Origin: Bifidobacterium adolescentis ATCC 15703
GTDB taxonomy: Bacteria; Actinomycetota; Actinomycetes; Actinomycetales; Bifidobacteriaceae
Length of the DNA: 64,000 nt
Reading direction: 5' to 3'
Assembly (NCBI RefSeq): GCF_000010425.1
Contig: NC_008618.1
Coordinates: 1,543,946-1,607,945, forward strand
The notes under the pieces are model-generated. The model made no database searches. It saw only the letters and a program-made list of their open reading frames with translations, and was not told the DNA's origin. Made by a program: the position numbers and the translations under genes. Shown one piece after another: positions 14,635 to 24,414 of the stretch. Numbering within the stretch: position 1 is the stretch's first letter; each line of letters starts with the position of its first letter.

Positions 14635-15819
14635 TTATCGATTATCTGAATGTTTGAGAGTGCGAATGTCCGGTAACGCGATGTTCCCTGCCGGCATTGG
14701 TGAATTACTACCCATCATTGACGCCTCCTGCTTGGGACTATATTCGCCAAACATATCTGGACCATTCCATTCCTCTGCTTCATACAGGTCAACCAGATTG
14801 GTTCCATCATCAACGGTCTCTATCCTGGTGGCGGATAGGTCTCCCCCGGTTTTGACCTCGACGACTTCTTCTCTTCTCCTCTCCGTGGGTCCGACTTCGG
14901 AAGAGGAAACAATCATGGCGCTAGCAGTCTTATCCGGTTTTTCCATATTGGATTCGGATGGGAGCGGCAGGTCGGAAAGGAGAGCCGCATTTTCGTTTTC
15001 GTTCATGGATCCCTCGAACAAGCTGGAGGGCTCATTGCCTTCGCTGCGGTTGTCGCCACCAGATGATTCCGGCAGTCCAGCATCGCGTAAATAGCTGATC
15101 TGTTGTCCTGCCTCATCGACGGACACGACGGCTTGCATCATCACACACTCGGCGATCAGGTCGTTCCTCTGCCCGTTCCAACCCTCGCCGAACTCCGGTT
15201 CGACCCGAAATGTTTCACCGTCATGCAGGGCCTCGAACTCATTTGGGGACAGCTCCTGCCGATCCAAGGAGACAGTGAATCCGGCCTTCTCAAACGCGGC
15301 GAGCGTATCCTCCAATGCGGGCGTACGAGCCGCATATGCGATAGTCACGTTGCGCGTGACTCGGTCCGCATGTTGTTCAATCGTCTCGCCAGGATGGCGT
15401 TTCGACCATTCCGCATTCATAAGATTCCGCGCACGGTTGAGCTGGGCTGCGTATCCTGGATCCGTCCCCACGAGCATGTCGCTGATATTCCAAGCCTTCA
15501 GCAGACTGGTGTCGCTTAACGGTGAACAACCTTTTTTACCGAGTACGGTCGCGTTCAGTACACTTTCGAAACCATTGTTCAATTCACGTCGATGGGCGCT
15601 CTCCCAAGACAACAGACGTGTGCGTTGCAGCTCCATCTCTTTGATTTCCGCAGCCTGAAGCCGATTTTGTTGCATCCGCTCCGCCCTACGTTCCCTCCGA
15701 TGCTGCTGGGCGTCCGCGCTCAGGGAACGATGCAGCATGCCTAACTGCTGGGCCATGTTGCTCCATGTGTTGTTAAGCAGCTGGTCGAGTGCGTCATCAG
15801 GATCCATCGCTGACATCAT
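14635..15819 (-). CDS. Unknown transfer-region protein
   Basis: A 394-aa protein I do not recognise. Residues about 30-70 are very Arg/Gln-rich (HRRERRAERMQQNRLQAAE) and look like a coiled coil. The middle has helical repeats and the C-terminal half is acidic and probably disordered. No membrane segment is seen. Its ATG overlaps the stop of the upstream gene by four bases (ATGA), so it is the last cistron of the minus-strand transfer operon. It may be a substrate or accessory protein of the coupling ATPase. Confidence 0.65.
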   Translation of the reverse strand: MMSAMDPDDALDQLLNNTWSNMAQQLGMLHRSLSADAQQHRRERRAERMQQNRLQAAEIKEMELQRTRLLSWESAHRRELNNGFESVLNATVLGKKGCSPLSDTSLLKAWNISDMLVGTDPGYAAQLNRARNLMNAEWSKRHPGETIEQHADRVTRNVTIAYAARTPALEDTLAAFEKAGFTVSLDRQELSPNEFEALHDGETFRVEPEFGEGWNGQRNDLIAECVMMQAVVSVDEAGQQISYLRDAGLPESSGGDNRSEGNEPSSLFEGSMNENENAALLSDLPLPSESNMEKPDKTASAMIVSSSEVGPTERRREEVVEVKTGGDLSATRIETVDDGTNLVDLYEAEEWNGPDMFGEYSPKQEASMMGSNSPMPAGNIALPDIRTLKHSDNR

Positions 15820-16997
15820 CGATTTCCTTCCTGTTGTTTTCGTTGATTCCTACTGGACGAGCGCATCTTCGGTATCATGCGGTGTGATTGTTTTTCCATC
15901 TCCACGGTGGGTATCGGTTCATCCATGTCCTTAGGTCGGATTGGACGCAGCGGTTCCATGGCCTTGCGCCGCCAGCCCCTAGGAGGCCGGATACATGGAA
16001 GTGGTTCGTTCGGGCCGGTCGTGTGCTCGGTCTCGTCGATGCCAAGAGAGGCGACGAGACCGGTGTCCTTGTTGAACACGCGGTCGAGCAGACCGAACGC
16101 CTGGATGCTGAATATCATCATCTGTCCCGGTTGCCGTCGCGCGTTCTCGTAGGCACGCCACAGCGCGTCAAGCTGGTAGATGAGCGGCGGATAGCGCCAC
16201 CAGTCCGGTACCCATAGGAACTTCGTCATCACGCCCTGTTGGTAGGGCCACATGTTCGCGACATGCAGTTCCACGAAACAAGCGAGGTTCGGATAGTACG
16301 TGTCACGCATTTGCGTGCGTGCGCCGAATTGGCCGACCAGAGCCTCCCGTTCGGCCTGGTCGTCACCTATCTCCCTTGATTCCGGTGTGGATAGGACATC
16401 GTCGATCCCGTTTCCATCCGCAGGCTCACCTCCATTCTGAATAGTGGCGATGGAAGTTCGGCCCTCGGAATCGACTGTCGTGGCATCGAAAATCTTTGGA
16501 TTCGAATTCGGCTCCCGCTCGATGCCGATCTGGGAAGGCCGCGGACGATATGCGGAGTTCGACGAATGTCGTCTCGCATCCGTCCGCTTCCGTTCGACCT
16601 GGATCAGATCTTCCCGCGAGACGACGGCGAAATCCTCTGCCGTGAGCTCGGCCTTGTAGGCGATAAGCCAACGGAGAAAAGGAATGGTCAACCCGTATCT
16701 GGTCGCGTCCTTAACCCCATCTACGGCAAATGTGGCAGCGACCGCGCGTTCTAGCTCCGGCCCATCCTCGATGGTCAGTTCTTCGACCCGCACGTTTCCG
16801 GAAGCCGTTTGCGGTGGAGCAGGCGGCTCTGGCGGAAGCGCATCCGACCACGGAAGTGGAACAGGAGCTGCCGGCGCATCGGCCGACAAGTTCGGCGGAA
16901 AGACCATCGCCTTGCGGATTGTTTGGAACTCTTTGTCTTTTGAAGGATTTCTATGGAACGCCATGCTCAACCTTTCGATGAATGATCCGAAGCCCAT
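15816..16997 (-). CDS. DUF4913-type transfer-region protein
   Basis: A 393-aa protein starting one base after the coupling-protein stop; an ATG 33 bases downstream is also possible. After a Pro/Ala-rich N-terminal half, residues about 255-345 match the actinobacterial plasmid domain DUF4913: YYPNLACFVELHVANMW and WVPDWWRYPPLIYQLDALW, then RAYENAR. The domain is common beside TraG/VirD4 genes in actinobacterial plasmids and ICEs, with no known biochemical role. Position between the coupling ATPase and the gene at 14635 suggests a relaxosome or coupling accessory role. Confidence 0.7.
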   Translation of the reverse strand: MGFGSFIERLSMAFHRNPSKDKEFQTIRKAMVFPPNLSADAPAAPVPLPWSDALPPEPPAPPQTASGNVRVEELTIEDGPELERAVAATFAVDGVKDATRYGLTIPFLRWLIAYKAELTAEDFAVVSREDLIQVERKRTDARRHSSNSAYRPRPSQIGIEREPNSNPKIFDATTVDSEGRTSIATIQNGGEPADGNGIDDVLSTPESREIGDDQAEREALVGQFGARTQMRDTYYPNLACFVELHVANMWPYQQGVMTKFLWVPDWWRYPPLIYQLDALWRAYENARRQPGQMMIFSIQAFGLLDRVFNKDTGLVASLGIDETEHTTGPNEPLPCIRPPRGWRRKAMEPLRPIRPKDMDEPIPTVEMEKQSHRMIPKMRSSSRNQRKQQEGNR

Positions 16998-16998
16998 G

Positions 16999-18765
16999 TC
17001 ATGCGGCTCTGCGGATGATGTCGTTCCAGACATGGTTTTCGGTCCACGGCATGGTCCGGTCAATCTGTGCACGGCACTGCGAGGCGAGTACGAGCGCCCG
17101 GCCGACAGGCCATTCGGCCAAGTCGGACACATCCAGGATGTTCTCCTTCTGGATGCTATTGTTCACGCTGCGTCTCCCCCGCCCGTCGATATTGAGGCTG
17201 CCCCGGACAATCTCCCTCTGGCCAACGAGGCTACTGATCTCGCCAAGCCATTTCGCATCCTTGATGCCACCCAAGTAGACAAGGATGTTCGCGTTGTTGA
17301 ACAGGCTACCGAAGTTCGTCTCGCCGAACGCGGCTTTGCCCTGATCTGGGTTCTGCCAGATCGTCATGATCGGTATGCCGGCGGACCCGAAATACGAGTA
17401 CACATCGGCCAATTCGGGCCACCGGCAGATGTTCGCGGCCTCATCGAGCACACAGCACATCGGTCTAGGTAGACGCCGGCTGTTGTCCGCGCATTCTGCC
17501 TGCGCGTATTGAAACGCGGTGAACGCGACCACCGCGGTCAGGCTCGCCGTCAACGCGGTCGAAGGACGGCCCTGCGCGGACAGCAGATAGAGCGTGTCCC
17601 CCTCGCTGGTAGCAAAGGCGAGCGGATCGAACACGTCCCTGCCCTCCGGAGTGCCGTCCCCCTCACGGGGAAGGACCCATTCGATCACGTCCGGATCTGC
17701 GAGGAACGCCACCATGGTCTGCAACGAGCCGAACACGCCGCTACGGGTTTCCGGAGTCAACGCGATGACACTGCTGACACGACTGGCGATCTCGCCATAC
17801 CCCTCATGTTTGGTCAGGATGGTCACAGGCTCGGTATTGCGTTCGGACGACGCCCAACGGGACACGTCAGAAACGGTCTTGTCTCCAAGATGGGCAGCGA
17901 ACAGGTAGTCCGCGAGCTGCTGGGCGGCGGTCCCAGGAAAGAAGTCGTCGCCTCCTGTGGCCGGCTGTCCGGAGGCGTATCGCCAACAGTCGGCGATACG
18001 TTTCGCGTCTGCGATGGTGTGGATGGAATCGATCAGATTCCACACCCACGTGGTATGCGTCCGGTTCGGCTCGGCAATGCGTTCCGGGTCAAACACCCAA
18101 ATCCGTCCACCAGGATGGTCATGCATGCGCACAGGCCGGGTCACATCAAGGATGTCGCCCTTGTTCGAAGTCGCGAGGCATGGTCCTGGTGCCGAACAGA
18201 TCGCCGGGATCGCATAGCACAGAGACTTTCCGGAACGGGGGCCGGCGAGCACGATCGCCATGTCCTCCCAGCTGGTGCTCATCGGCGTTCCGTCAACGAT
18301 ATTACGGCCGAGCGGATAGCCTGGCTCCATGCGCTTGGGATCGAAATCCTTGACAAGCCGGGATGCCATTTTCTCCGCACGCTGCCTGGTGACCTTGGCA
18401 ACGGCATTGCCATGACCCATCGCCGGTGCATACACATCGACCCTGGTGCGGTCCGCGCTTCCCGTGACCTTCGGTGCGACCTTATGCGAGACGAGCCACC
18501 AGCACAATCCGGCCAGTATTGCGGTCAAGACGATAAGAAAACCGGCCAGCGTCCATTGCGCGCGCGTGAATTCCCATTGGCCCGAGAGAATGTACAGAAG
18601 CGCGAATATGTCAAAGCCATGGCCGGACATCGCGCACATCATGCCGAACACGGACATGACCGCCAACGCGGTGAGCAGCGCAACGCCCGCGGCTCGACTG
18701 GACGGTCTGACAGTCTGTCCGAGATCGGCGACCCTATTGGTTTGGAGCTTCGGATCGACGTCCAT
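16999..18765 (-). CDS. Type IV coupling protein, VirD4/TraG-like
   Basis: A 588-aa ATPase that would link the relaxosome to the transfer channel. Two N-terminal membrane helices lie at about 25-50 and 75-95. The Walker A is AGPRSGKS (about residue 195), followed by SNKGDILDVTRPVR, and the Walker B is CCVLDEAANICRWPEL; a TIWQNPDQGKAAFG segment also fits the VirD4/TraG family. The ATG at 18765 was chosen because GAAAGGAAATTG lies just upstream. A Motif 1 site lies about 85 bases before it, so this starts its own unit even though it follows the same-strand gene at 18878. Confidence 0.92.
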   Translation of the reverse strand: MDVDPKLQTNRVADLGQTVRPSSRAAGVALLTALAVMSVFGMMCAMSGHGFDIFALLYILSGQWEFTRAQWTLAGFLIVLTAILAGLCWWLVSHKVAPKVTGSADRTRVDVYAPAMGHGNAVAKVTRQRAEKMASRLVKDFDPKRMEPGYPLGRNIVDGTPMSTSWEDMAIVLAGPRSGKSLCYAIPAICSAPGPCLATSNKGDILDVTRPVRMHDHPGGRIWVFDPERIAEPNRTHTTWVWNLIDSIHTIADAKRIADCWRYASGQPATGGDDFFPGTAAQQLADYLFAAHLGDKTVSDVSRWASSERNTEPVTILTKHEGYGEIASRVSSVIALTPETRSGVFGSLQTMVAFLADPDVIEWVLPREGDGTPEGRDVFDPLAFATSEGDTLYLLSAQGRPSTALTASLTAVVAFTAFQYAQAECADNSRRLPRPMCCVLDEAANICRWPELADVYSYFGSAGIPIMTIWQNPDQGKAAFGETNFGSLFNNANILVYLGGIKDAKWLGEISSLVGQREIVRGSLNIDGRGRRSVNNSIQKENILDVSDLAEWPVGRALVLASQCRAQIDRTMPWTENHVWNDIIRRAA

Positions 18766-18848
18766 CAATTTCCTTTCATCGCAGAGAAGGACGCCACGAC
18801 GCCCGTGGCATTCCACACGTCATCCTGCGCCCCTACCGGTCTCACCAC

Positions 18849-18865
18849 GGAACACGACGTCTACA
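18849..18865 (-). promoter_or_regulatory. Motif 1 site upstream of the coupling-protein gene
   Basis: Reads TGTAGACGTCGTGTTCC towards the gene and lies 84 bases before its ATG. It is a member of the 10-site Motif 1 set, with mismatches in the right half. Confidence 0.7.
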
Positions 18866-18877
18866 GGTTTCCGTCGT

Positions 18878-19264
18878 TCAACGCGTGACGCCGCTCGCAT
18901 CCGTGGCATCCTCCACGCCCGTCATGATGTCCGCATCCGTGAAAGCCTCGCCCATATCGCGCTCCATGTCCGTGCCCGATGCGGAATACCGCGTCTCGAT
19001 GGCTTCCAGCAGATTCAGGATGGCCGCTTCCCGCCCATCCGGATCGATGAATCGCGCGATGCCGCCTCTGACCGGCTCCGGATCATGCCATTCGACATCG
19101 TCCGACAGTCGCCACAACCACCTGCCCTCATAAGGCATGACATGTCCGAGAACCCGTCCATCCGGCAGTTCCGCGTCGAAGGCCCGCGGCCCGTTCCGCC
19201 ATGCCGCAGTGGTCTTCATCTCCACGTCCTCGATGTCGAACGCGCGGCCCCGATCATCGATCAT
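18878..19264 (-). CDS. Unknown small transfer-region protein
   Basis: A 128-aa acidic protein. The start at 19264 overlaps the upstream stop as ATGA. It contains WRNGPRAFDAELPDGRVLG and WLWRLSDDVEWHD. Short beta-strand-like blocks of this kind (DMPDGS/ELPDG) also occur in the gene at 20452 (ELDMPDGSTARGYRTPG), so the two may share a small domain. No known family is recognised. Confidence 0.6.
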   Translation of the reverse strand: MIDDRGRAFDIEDVEMKTTAAWRNGPRAFDAELPDGRVLGHVMPYEGRWLWRLSDDVEWHDPEPVRGGIARFIDPDGREAAILNLLEAIETRYSASGTDMERDMGEAFTDADIMTGVEDATDASGVTR

Positions 19265-20298
19265 CGCTTCATCCTCCCATCTTCCACGTGGTCTGAGCAT
19301 TCCACCAGGCCAGTCATTTCATTCGGGCCTGTTGCGGCATCCAGCGCTGCGGAGGCGAAACGGTCCGACGGGTCGAAACGGAGCGCGCGTTCGGCATGCT
19401 CACGTTCCATGCCATGCGTCGAACCGTCATATTCGACATGGTCGAACATGGAGAGCAATCCTTCGATACGCCCCTCGACAGGAGTGGACGCGTTCATGTG
19501 AATCGGCGAGAGGATGCGCCATGCCGCATGATCGCGGTCGAGTATCGAATCCCTGTCAGGAATGGCGTCGGGCCATTGCCCAATCAGGTTAGGAATGAGT
19601 GTCACTACCGGGACGTCCTGTTCCGCGGTGGTGGCGATGCCTCTCAACTCGCGCATGTCCGGTAGGTCGGGACTGAGCACATCCGTGGCCATCATGGCGC
19701 GGGTCGCGTCGGGCGCATGCCGCAAACCCACCGCGATGATTGCCAACGCGGACGGATCCGTCACCGGGTCGGTCGGCGCGTGCGGCTCAAGCATAAGACG
19801 CCGCCATTCGTACGCGGCGGCGCTGAGCCAATCCATACGCGCCGTGTCGCCTCCGGCGAGCACATCATGACGGTAGTCCTCTTCGGCTGCCTGGATGATC
19901 TTGTCGAGACACGGTTCCTCCACCGGGTCGGCGTGGGCGATGGCACGAATCCGGAACGACGTGCGACGGGGCTTCTCATCGTCCCTCCGTCCGGCTTCCT
20001 CACCGGTTTCGGGATCGATGCCCTGGCCAAGCTCGCGCACGTACCGTGCGAGGGCTTTCGCGCCGTCCGGGAAAACTCCGTCGACATGTTTCAATGCGGG
20101 ACGGATTATGTCCCGCAACGCCTTCCACGCCTCGTCCCAGTCGTCATCGTCCGGATACGAGCCTCCCGTATGATGTTCCAGGATTCTGTTGGCTATATCC
20201 GATTCGTCGTCGCTGGAGAGGATATCGTCATGGGATTCCTCTCCCCATTCGTCGATCCACTGACGCAATTCCGTCTCGCTGATAGTCCGTTTCGCCAT
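19261..20298 (-). CDS. Unknown transfer-region protein, possibly DUF4192-like
   Basis: A 345-aa acidic soluble protein. The ATG at 20298 follows CAGAAAGG, and a Motif 1 site lies about 80 bases upstream, so this begins a transcription unit with the gene at 18878. A WLSAAAYEWRRLMLEP segment followed by a helical LAIIAVGLRHAPDATRAMM stretch is weakly reminiscent of the actinobacterial DUF4192 family; I am not sure of this. No catalytic motif is seen. Confidence 0.6.
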   Translation of the reverse strand: MAKRTISETELRQWIDEWGEESHDDILSSDDESDIANRILEHHTGGSYPDDDDWDEAWKALRDIIRPALKHVDGVFPDGAKALARYVRELGQGIDPETGEEAGRRDDEKPRRTSFRIRAIAHADPVEEPCLDKIIQAAEEDYRHDVLAGGDTARMDWLSAAAYEWRRLMLEPHAPTDPVTDPSALAIIAVGLRHAPDATRAMMATDVLSPDLPDMRELRGIATTAEQDVPVVTLIPNLIGQWPDAIPDRDSILDRDHAAWRILSPIHMNASTPVEGRIEGLLSMFDHVEYDGSTHGMEREHAERALRFDPSDRFASAALDAATGPNEMTGLVECSDHVEDGRMKR

Positions 20299-20376
20299 GT
20301 CGTCCGCCTTTCTGCCCGTCACGGCATTCCATGCCGTTGCTTCAAAGCGATTGTCGACATTCATGGACGGCGCAAT

Positions 20377-20393
20377 AGGGCACGATGTCTACG
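20377..20393 (-). promoter_or_regulatory. Motif 1 site upstream of the 20298 gene
   Basis: Reads CGTAGACATCGTGCCCT towards the gene and lies 79 bases before its start, in the short gap after the gene ending at 20452. Confidence 0.65.
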
Positions 20394-20451
20394 TGGAGGT
20401 AGACGGACGGATATGCGTCCGGCCGCATGCATTCCGGTCTTCTCGATTCCG

Positions 20452-20961
20452 TCAGCGGATCATCGAATCCGCTCTGCCGCAAGCGGATTCGGATATGACG
20501 GGTATGGAGAGCCGCATGATGTCGTCGGACAATTGCGTACCGTCATACCCACAGTGATCCTCGTCGAACTCCCAATCAACGCCAGTCAGATCGTATCTGG
20601 TGACGAACGGGTCGCCTTGGTCGACGAAATGTGGTCCGGGATTGTCGTCGACGGCCAAACTGGTCTCATAGCGTCCGTTCTCGCCATCCTCACGCTCATC
20701 CTCATCGATGTCCTCGTATCTCGGGTACGGCGTCCACCGATCGCTATCGCACTCCATGATGTCGTAAACGTGCCAGCCATCCGGCAGAGGACCGTGGACG
20801 CCGGGCGTGCGGTAGCCGCGCGCGGTCGAACCGTCAGGCATATCCAGTTCGAACCCGTCGGCCTTCTCCCCTATGGATTCGGCGAGCAGTTCAAGCTCAT
20901 CCAAGGTCGGATCGAGCAAATCGGGCATGTGGACGACCTTGCCTTGCTCACGCTCGTTCAC
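20452..20961 (-). CDS. Unknown acidic transfer-region protein
   Basis: A 169-aa strongly acidic protein (DIDEDEREDGENGRYE in the middle). The start overlaps the upstream stop as ATGA. It shares a DMPDGS block with the protein at 18878. No membrane segment or known domain is seen. It is probably the last gene of the VirB4 operon, since the next gene has its own Motif 1 site. Confidence 0.6.
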   Translation of the reverse strand: MNEREQGKVVHMPDLLDPTLDELELLAESIGEKADGFELDMPDGSTARGYRTPGVHGPLPDGWHVYDIMECDSDRWTPYPRYEDIDEDEREDGENGRYETSLAVDDNPGPHFVDQGDPFVTRYDLTGVDWEFDEDHCGYDGTQLSDDIMRLSIPVISESACGRADSMIR

Positions 20962-21374
20962 TGGCCATCCTTTTTTGTCCTGCGGGACGGCGTCATGACC
21001 CGTCTCCTGTTTTCGCGCTCGAAACGATGCAGACGAGCGAATGCACGGCGCGCAAGGTCGTACGACTCATAATAACTGGGATGGTCGGTGTCCTCCTGCC
21101 AGATGATCCGGCCCGCGTGGTCGATGACAAGCGCGATGAACGCATTGGGCTCCATGACGGCGCGGGGACAGAACAGGAGCGTGAAGCCGCGCGCGCCGAT
21201 CGCGACCGAAGCGGCATCGAGCGGCCGGTCCAGCCCGTCATCCGCGCCACGGCGCACGTGACGGACCGACAACGCGTCGCCGTATCCGTTGACGACGGCG
21301 AGATCGCGAATGGCGAGACGGATTGAAACGCCGAGCCCCGTGTCGGTAATCGCATGGGGAACGATGGCGATCAT
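20958..21374 (-). CDS. Unknown transfer-region protein
   Basis: A 138-aa protein with an ATGA overlap at both ends. It contains the alternating hydrophobic strand GFTLLFCPRAVMEPNAFIAL and VIDHAGRIIW, which suggests a small alpha/beta domain. The C-terminus is very basic (RFERENRRRVMTPSRRTKKD). Not recognised. Confidence 0.6.
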   Translation of the reverse strand: MIAIVPHAITDTGLGVSIRLAIRDLAVVNGYGDALSVRHVRRGADDGLDRPLDAASVAIGARGFTLLFCPRAVMEPNAFIALVIDHAGRIIWQEDTDHPSYYESYDLARRAFARLHRFERENRRRVMTPSRRTKKDGQ

Positions 21375-22912
21375 CGACGGTTCCACTTCGCGTTCGTGTC
21401 ATTAAATCCGGAATGCTCGATGCCGCACATCTGCACGGTGACAGGGATTCCGGGCAGTCCGCCGAGCTTGATGAGGAACTTGCCCACCCCTTTGAAGCTC
21501 GCGTTCGCGTCAAAATTCGTGGGCGTGGCCCAATCGGACAGCATGTCCTCCTCGCGCATGCTGATAGGCAGGCCGGACTCGCCGCGCAGGTAATGCTGTA
21601 TCTCAGTGCGGCTCAAGGCCCCGAGGACCTTGATCTTGCTGCGCTCCACGAAACCACGTGCCTTGTTGTTCTGCGCCTGGGTGTCCAGACACAGCAGATC
21701 GGCAAACGTGTGGGTGATCATGATCTGTCCGACGCCCCACTGGCGGTTGAGGCGGGTGAGCAGATCAAGACGGTCGACCATGAGCGGACTGGCGCGCAGG
21801 GCACGATGCATCTCGTCCATGATGATGACGTGGTTGCGTCTGGGCAGCAGCCCGGCCTCGGCCATCATGTCGGTCGCGTTCTTCGCCGCGAACGCGCTCG
21901 ACCATGTGGCGGCGAGCACCGCGGCGACGACATCGTCACCGGCTTGGGCAAGGGCGCTGATGTCGAAGTCGACCGGCCGGGACAGTTCGATTCGTTCGGT
22001 GGTCTGCTCGCAGAACAAGCGTCCGAACCGTCCCATCGGATTCGCAAGCCCATGCAGGCTGGAGAGCAGATCGCGCACGGCGCGTGCATACGCCTGATCA
22101 TTCTCAGGGTCGTCGAACACGGCGGCCGCGCGTATCTCCGGCGTGCCCTGTTTGACAAGGTCGCGCAGGTCGGGAATAACGGGTGGCTCCGGATCGTTCT
22201 TGGTACGCTCGTACAGAATCCTGAGCGCGGTGGCGAGGATGTTCGACTCCACGTCGGATACGGTGCGGCGTCCCTCCTCACGGCCCGTGCGACTGATGGT
22301 CAACAGCACCTCCATGAGAGCGCTACGGCGTTCATGGTAGTCGGCGAGCAAATCCTCGCGGGATTTGCCGGCAAGCCGTTTAAGCGCGTCATGGATGCCG
22401 CCGGGATCGAGTGGATTGATGGAACCAAGTCCGCTGCCCAGACGGATGACCTGGCCGCCAAGCAGGCGGACGAGTTCGGCATAGTCGGGCTTCAGATCGC
22501 CGGGGATGATCGCGTTCATACCGAGCGCGCTCATCCCCCATGCTTGGCGGCGCACGAACGTGGATTTGCCGATTGCGGGCAGACCCATGACGAACATACT
22601 GGGCTGTTCGATGATGCCGGCCCGGAACCAACTGATCGGATCGCAGCACACGCCCGCGCCGGTCGCCATGCTCCGTCCTATGGGCACGCCCTCGACGGGC
22701 AGGGCCATGTCGGTGACAAACGGCCAGAACCCGCCGCACACCTGCGTGCTGGTGCCGAAGAACTCGTCGACCGTGGGCATCAGTCCAGCCCATCCGCCGC
22801 CCCTTGCTCGCCGCCCCCTCCAGATTGGCTCCGGCGACGGAGATGGCATATGCCGGCGCAGAAGGGGCATGTCCGGATCCATGCCTCGGTCTTTCGTGTT
22901 CGTGTTCCGCAT
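21371..22912 (-). CDS. VirB4-like conjugation ATPase
   Basis: A 513-aa ATPase that would energise the type IV secretion channel. The Walker A is GLPAIGKST (about residue 130) and the Walker B is HVIIMDEMHRALRAS (about 375); a later MITHTFADLL segment is typical of VirB4/TraC C-terminal domains. It lacks the long N-terminal VirB4 domain; the SCO6880-like protein upstream probably supplies it. Two starts are possible: ATG 22930 overlapping the upstream stop as ATGA, or ATG 22912 preceded by AAAGGA, chosen here. Confidence 0.88.
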   Translation of the reverse strand: MRNTNTKDRGMDPDMPLLRRHMPSPSPEPIWRGRRARGGGWAGLMPTVDEFFGTSTQVCGGFWPFVTDMALPVEGVPIGRSMATGAGVCCDPISWFRAGIIEQPSMFVMGLPAIGKSTFVRRQAWGMSALGMNAIIPGDLKPDYAELVRLLGGQVIRLGSGLGSINPLDPGGIHDALKRLAGKSREDLLADYHERRSALMEVLLTISRTGREEGRRTVSDVESNILATALRILYERTKNDPEPPVIPDLRDLVKQGTPEIRAAAVFDDPENDQAYARAVRDLLSSLHGLANPMGRFGRLFCEQTTERIELSRPVDFDISALAQAGDDVVAAVLAATWSSAFAAKNATDMMAEAGLLPRRNHVIIMDEMHRALRASPLMVDRLDLLTRLNRQWGVGQIMITHTFADLLCLDTQAQNNKARGFVERSKIKVLGALSRTEIQHYLRGESGLPISMREEDMLSDWATPTNFDANASFKGVGKFLIKLGGLPGIPVTVQMCGIEHSGFNDTNAKWNRR

Positions 22913-22926
22913 GGCATGCGTTCCTT

Positions 22927-24414
22927 TCATGAGAGCGCGGTGAGCGCGTTGGGCGGCGAATAGGTTCTGAGATTGAGCCCGAGTGGAAGACTCGCGGCGA
23001 ACGCCGTGTCCTGCGCGCCATAACATGGCCGCAGGTCGATCTTCGCGCTTCCCGCGGCGCCCTCGACGGCGTGCGCGGCCTGTTCGAGACGTATGCGCTC
23101 GTCATCGCCGGCGCGCACGGTGGCGGTCACGAGCAGTCCGAAGAACACGATGGCCGCACCTCGGTCGATTTCGATGGCCTGACGGTTCGCTTTGTTGATC
23201 TGGCTCATAGCACTGATGGACGCGCGTTTCTCCTGGCTGACCTGGTTGGCGGCCCTCTGCCTGTTCTGCTCGGCCATGAACGCGGTCTTGTCAGGAGGCA
23301 GGATATGAAACACGACGGTGACGCGTTTGCGGTCGCAGTCTGCGAGAGGACCGAGCAGACGCGCCAGAGTAGAGCTGGTCACGTTGGATTTCGGCGGGTC
23401 GCACATCTCCCACGTACGGCTCACACCGGAATCATGCCGGTAATGGTCCCAGCCGGCCTCGCAAGCGACCGGACCGGCATCCTCCCATTCGATCCACGGC
23501 CGCCCGTCGGTCTGCTCGAGCGAATCCTGCGCGCCCGGATCATATGCGACACGGACCATGCGGCTGATCTCGTCGATGGTGAGCGTGCGGGCGGTCCCGC
23601 CTCCCGCGTCTGCGATGCGGCGGATGAGATTGGGAACGAGCTGCCCGATACGGCGGGCCGCCTCGTCTGGTTCCAGGAATCTTCCGTTGCGCGCGTCGAC
23701 ATAACGGAACGTAAGCGTGAGGATGACGCTGCTGGAAGCGCCGCCAGTCGCATACAGGTCCATGATCTGGGCCATGGCCCTTGCAGCGAGTTCAGGCGCG
23801 TCCTGAACGGTGCGCTTGCTGAGGTTGCGGCGGAACCGCACGCCAGAATCGGGCGACGTATCGACGGTCACGGACAGTTGGGCCACTCCCATCTCGCCTC
23901 CCAACGACTCAAGCAGACCGGCCCATGAGGCGACGTATGCGTCCTCGACATCGTCATCGGCGAGGGACGCGCCCTGTGGCTGGCATGAGAACGGGAGCGA
24001 ATATTCGCCGGTATGCCCGTGACGTATCAGGGCGAGCCGGTTGCCGAACCCATCGTTCGCCTCGACGAGCGAGACGCGCGACAAGATGCCGGGCAGACGG
24101 CACTGCCCCGATTCGACCGGGGCGAGCATGCCGGAACGGTACAACGCCCGTCCCTTCCTTGATTCGGCGAGCCATGTGCGTCGCTCCACAGTACGGTCAA
24201 GCACATTGCGGTGCTCCCTGTCGCGCATGGCAAGTATCGCGATGACACCGATGCCGACGACCGCGGTGGCGATGGCCGCAACCACGTTAACCATGGACAG
24301 CATCAGCGTGGCCACGAGTACGCCAAGACCCGCGAACGTCAACGGTCTGCCGATGTTGCGAATGCCGCCGGCGATGGGACGCATCCAATCGCCGTAAGTG
24401 GTATTGGAAGCCAT
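22927..24414 (-). CDS. SCO6880-family conjugation membrane protein
   Basis: A 495-aa protein opening with TTYGDWMRPIAGG and two membrane helices at about 25-65, as in the actinobacterial SCO6880 family of plasmid and ICE transfer loci. The remaining 430 residues are soluble and resemble the N-terminal half of VirB4-type proteins. The start directly abuts the TrbL-like stop (TAA-ATG), and the 3' end overlaps the VirB4 start. Together the pair looks like a split membrane-anchored VirB3/VirB4 unit. Confidence 0.8.
   Translation of the reverse strand: MASNTTYGDWMRPIAGGIRNIGRPLTFAGLGVLVATLMLSMVNVVAAIATAVVGIGVIAILAMRDREHRNVLDRTVERRTWLAESRKGRALYRSGMLAPVESGQCRLPGILSRVSLVEANDGFGNRLALIRHGHTGEYSLPFSCQPQGASLADDDVEDAYVASWAGLLESLGGEMGVAQLSVTVDTSPDSGVRFRRNLSKRTVQDAPELAARAMAQIMDLYATGGASSSVILTLTFRYVDARNGRFLEPDEAARRIGQLVPNLIRRIADAGGGTARTLTIDEISRMVRVAYDPGAQDSLEQTDGRPWIEWEDAGPVACEAGWDHYRHDSGVSRTWEMCDPPKSNVTSSTLARLLGPLADCDRKRVTVVFHILPPDKTAFMAEQNRQRAANQVSQEKRASISAMSQINKANRQAIEIDRGAAIVFFGLLVTATVRAGDDERIRLEQAAHAVEGAAGSAKIDLRPCYGAQDTAFAASLPLGLNLRTYSPPNALTALS

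Noticed and set aside
17509-18888. Long plus-strand ORF opposite the coupling-protein gene
   Set aside because: It is the GC-rich shadow of the VirD4-like gene, whose Walker motifs are clear; no ribosome site or known motif.
21413-22963. 516-codon plus-strand ORF opposite the VirB4-like gene
   Set aside because: An antisense shadow; composition is Gly/His/Asp/Arg-rich as expected for reversed high-GC coding DNA.
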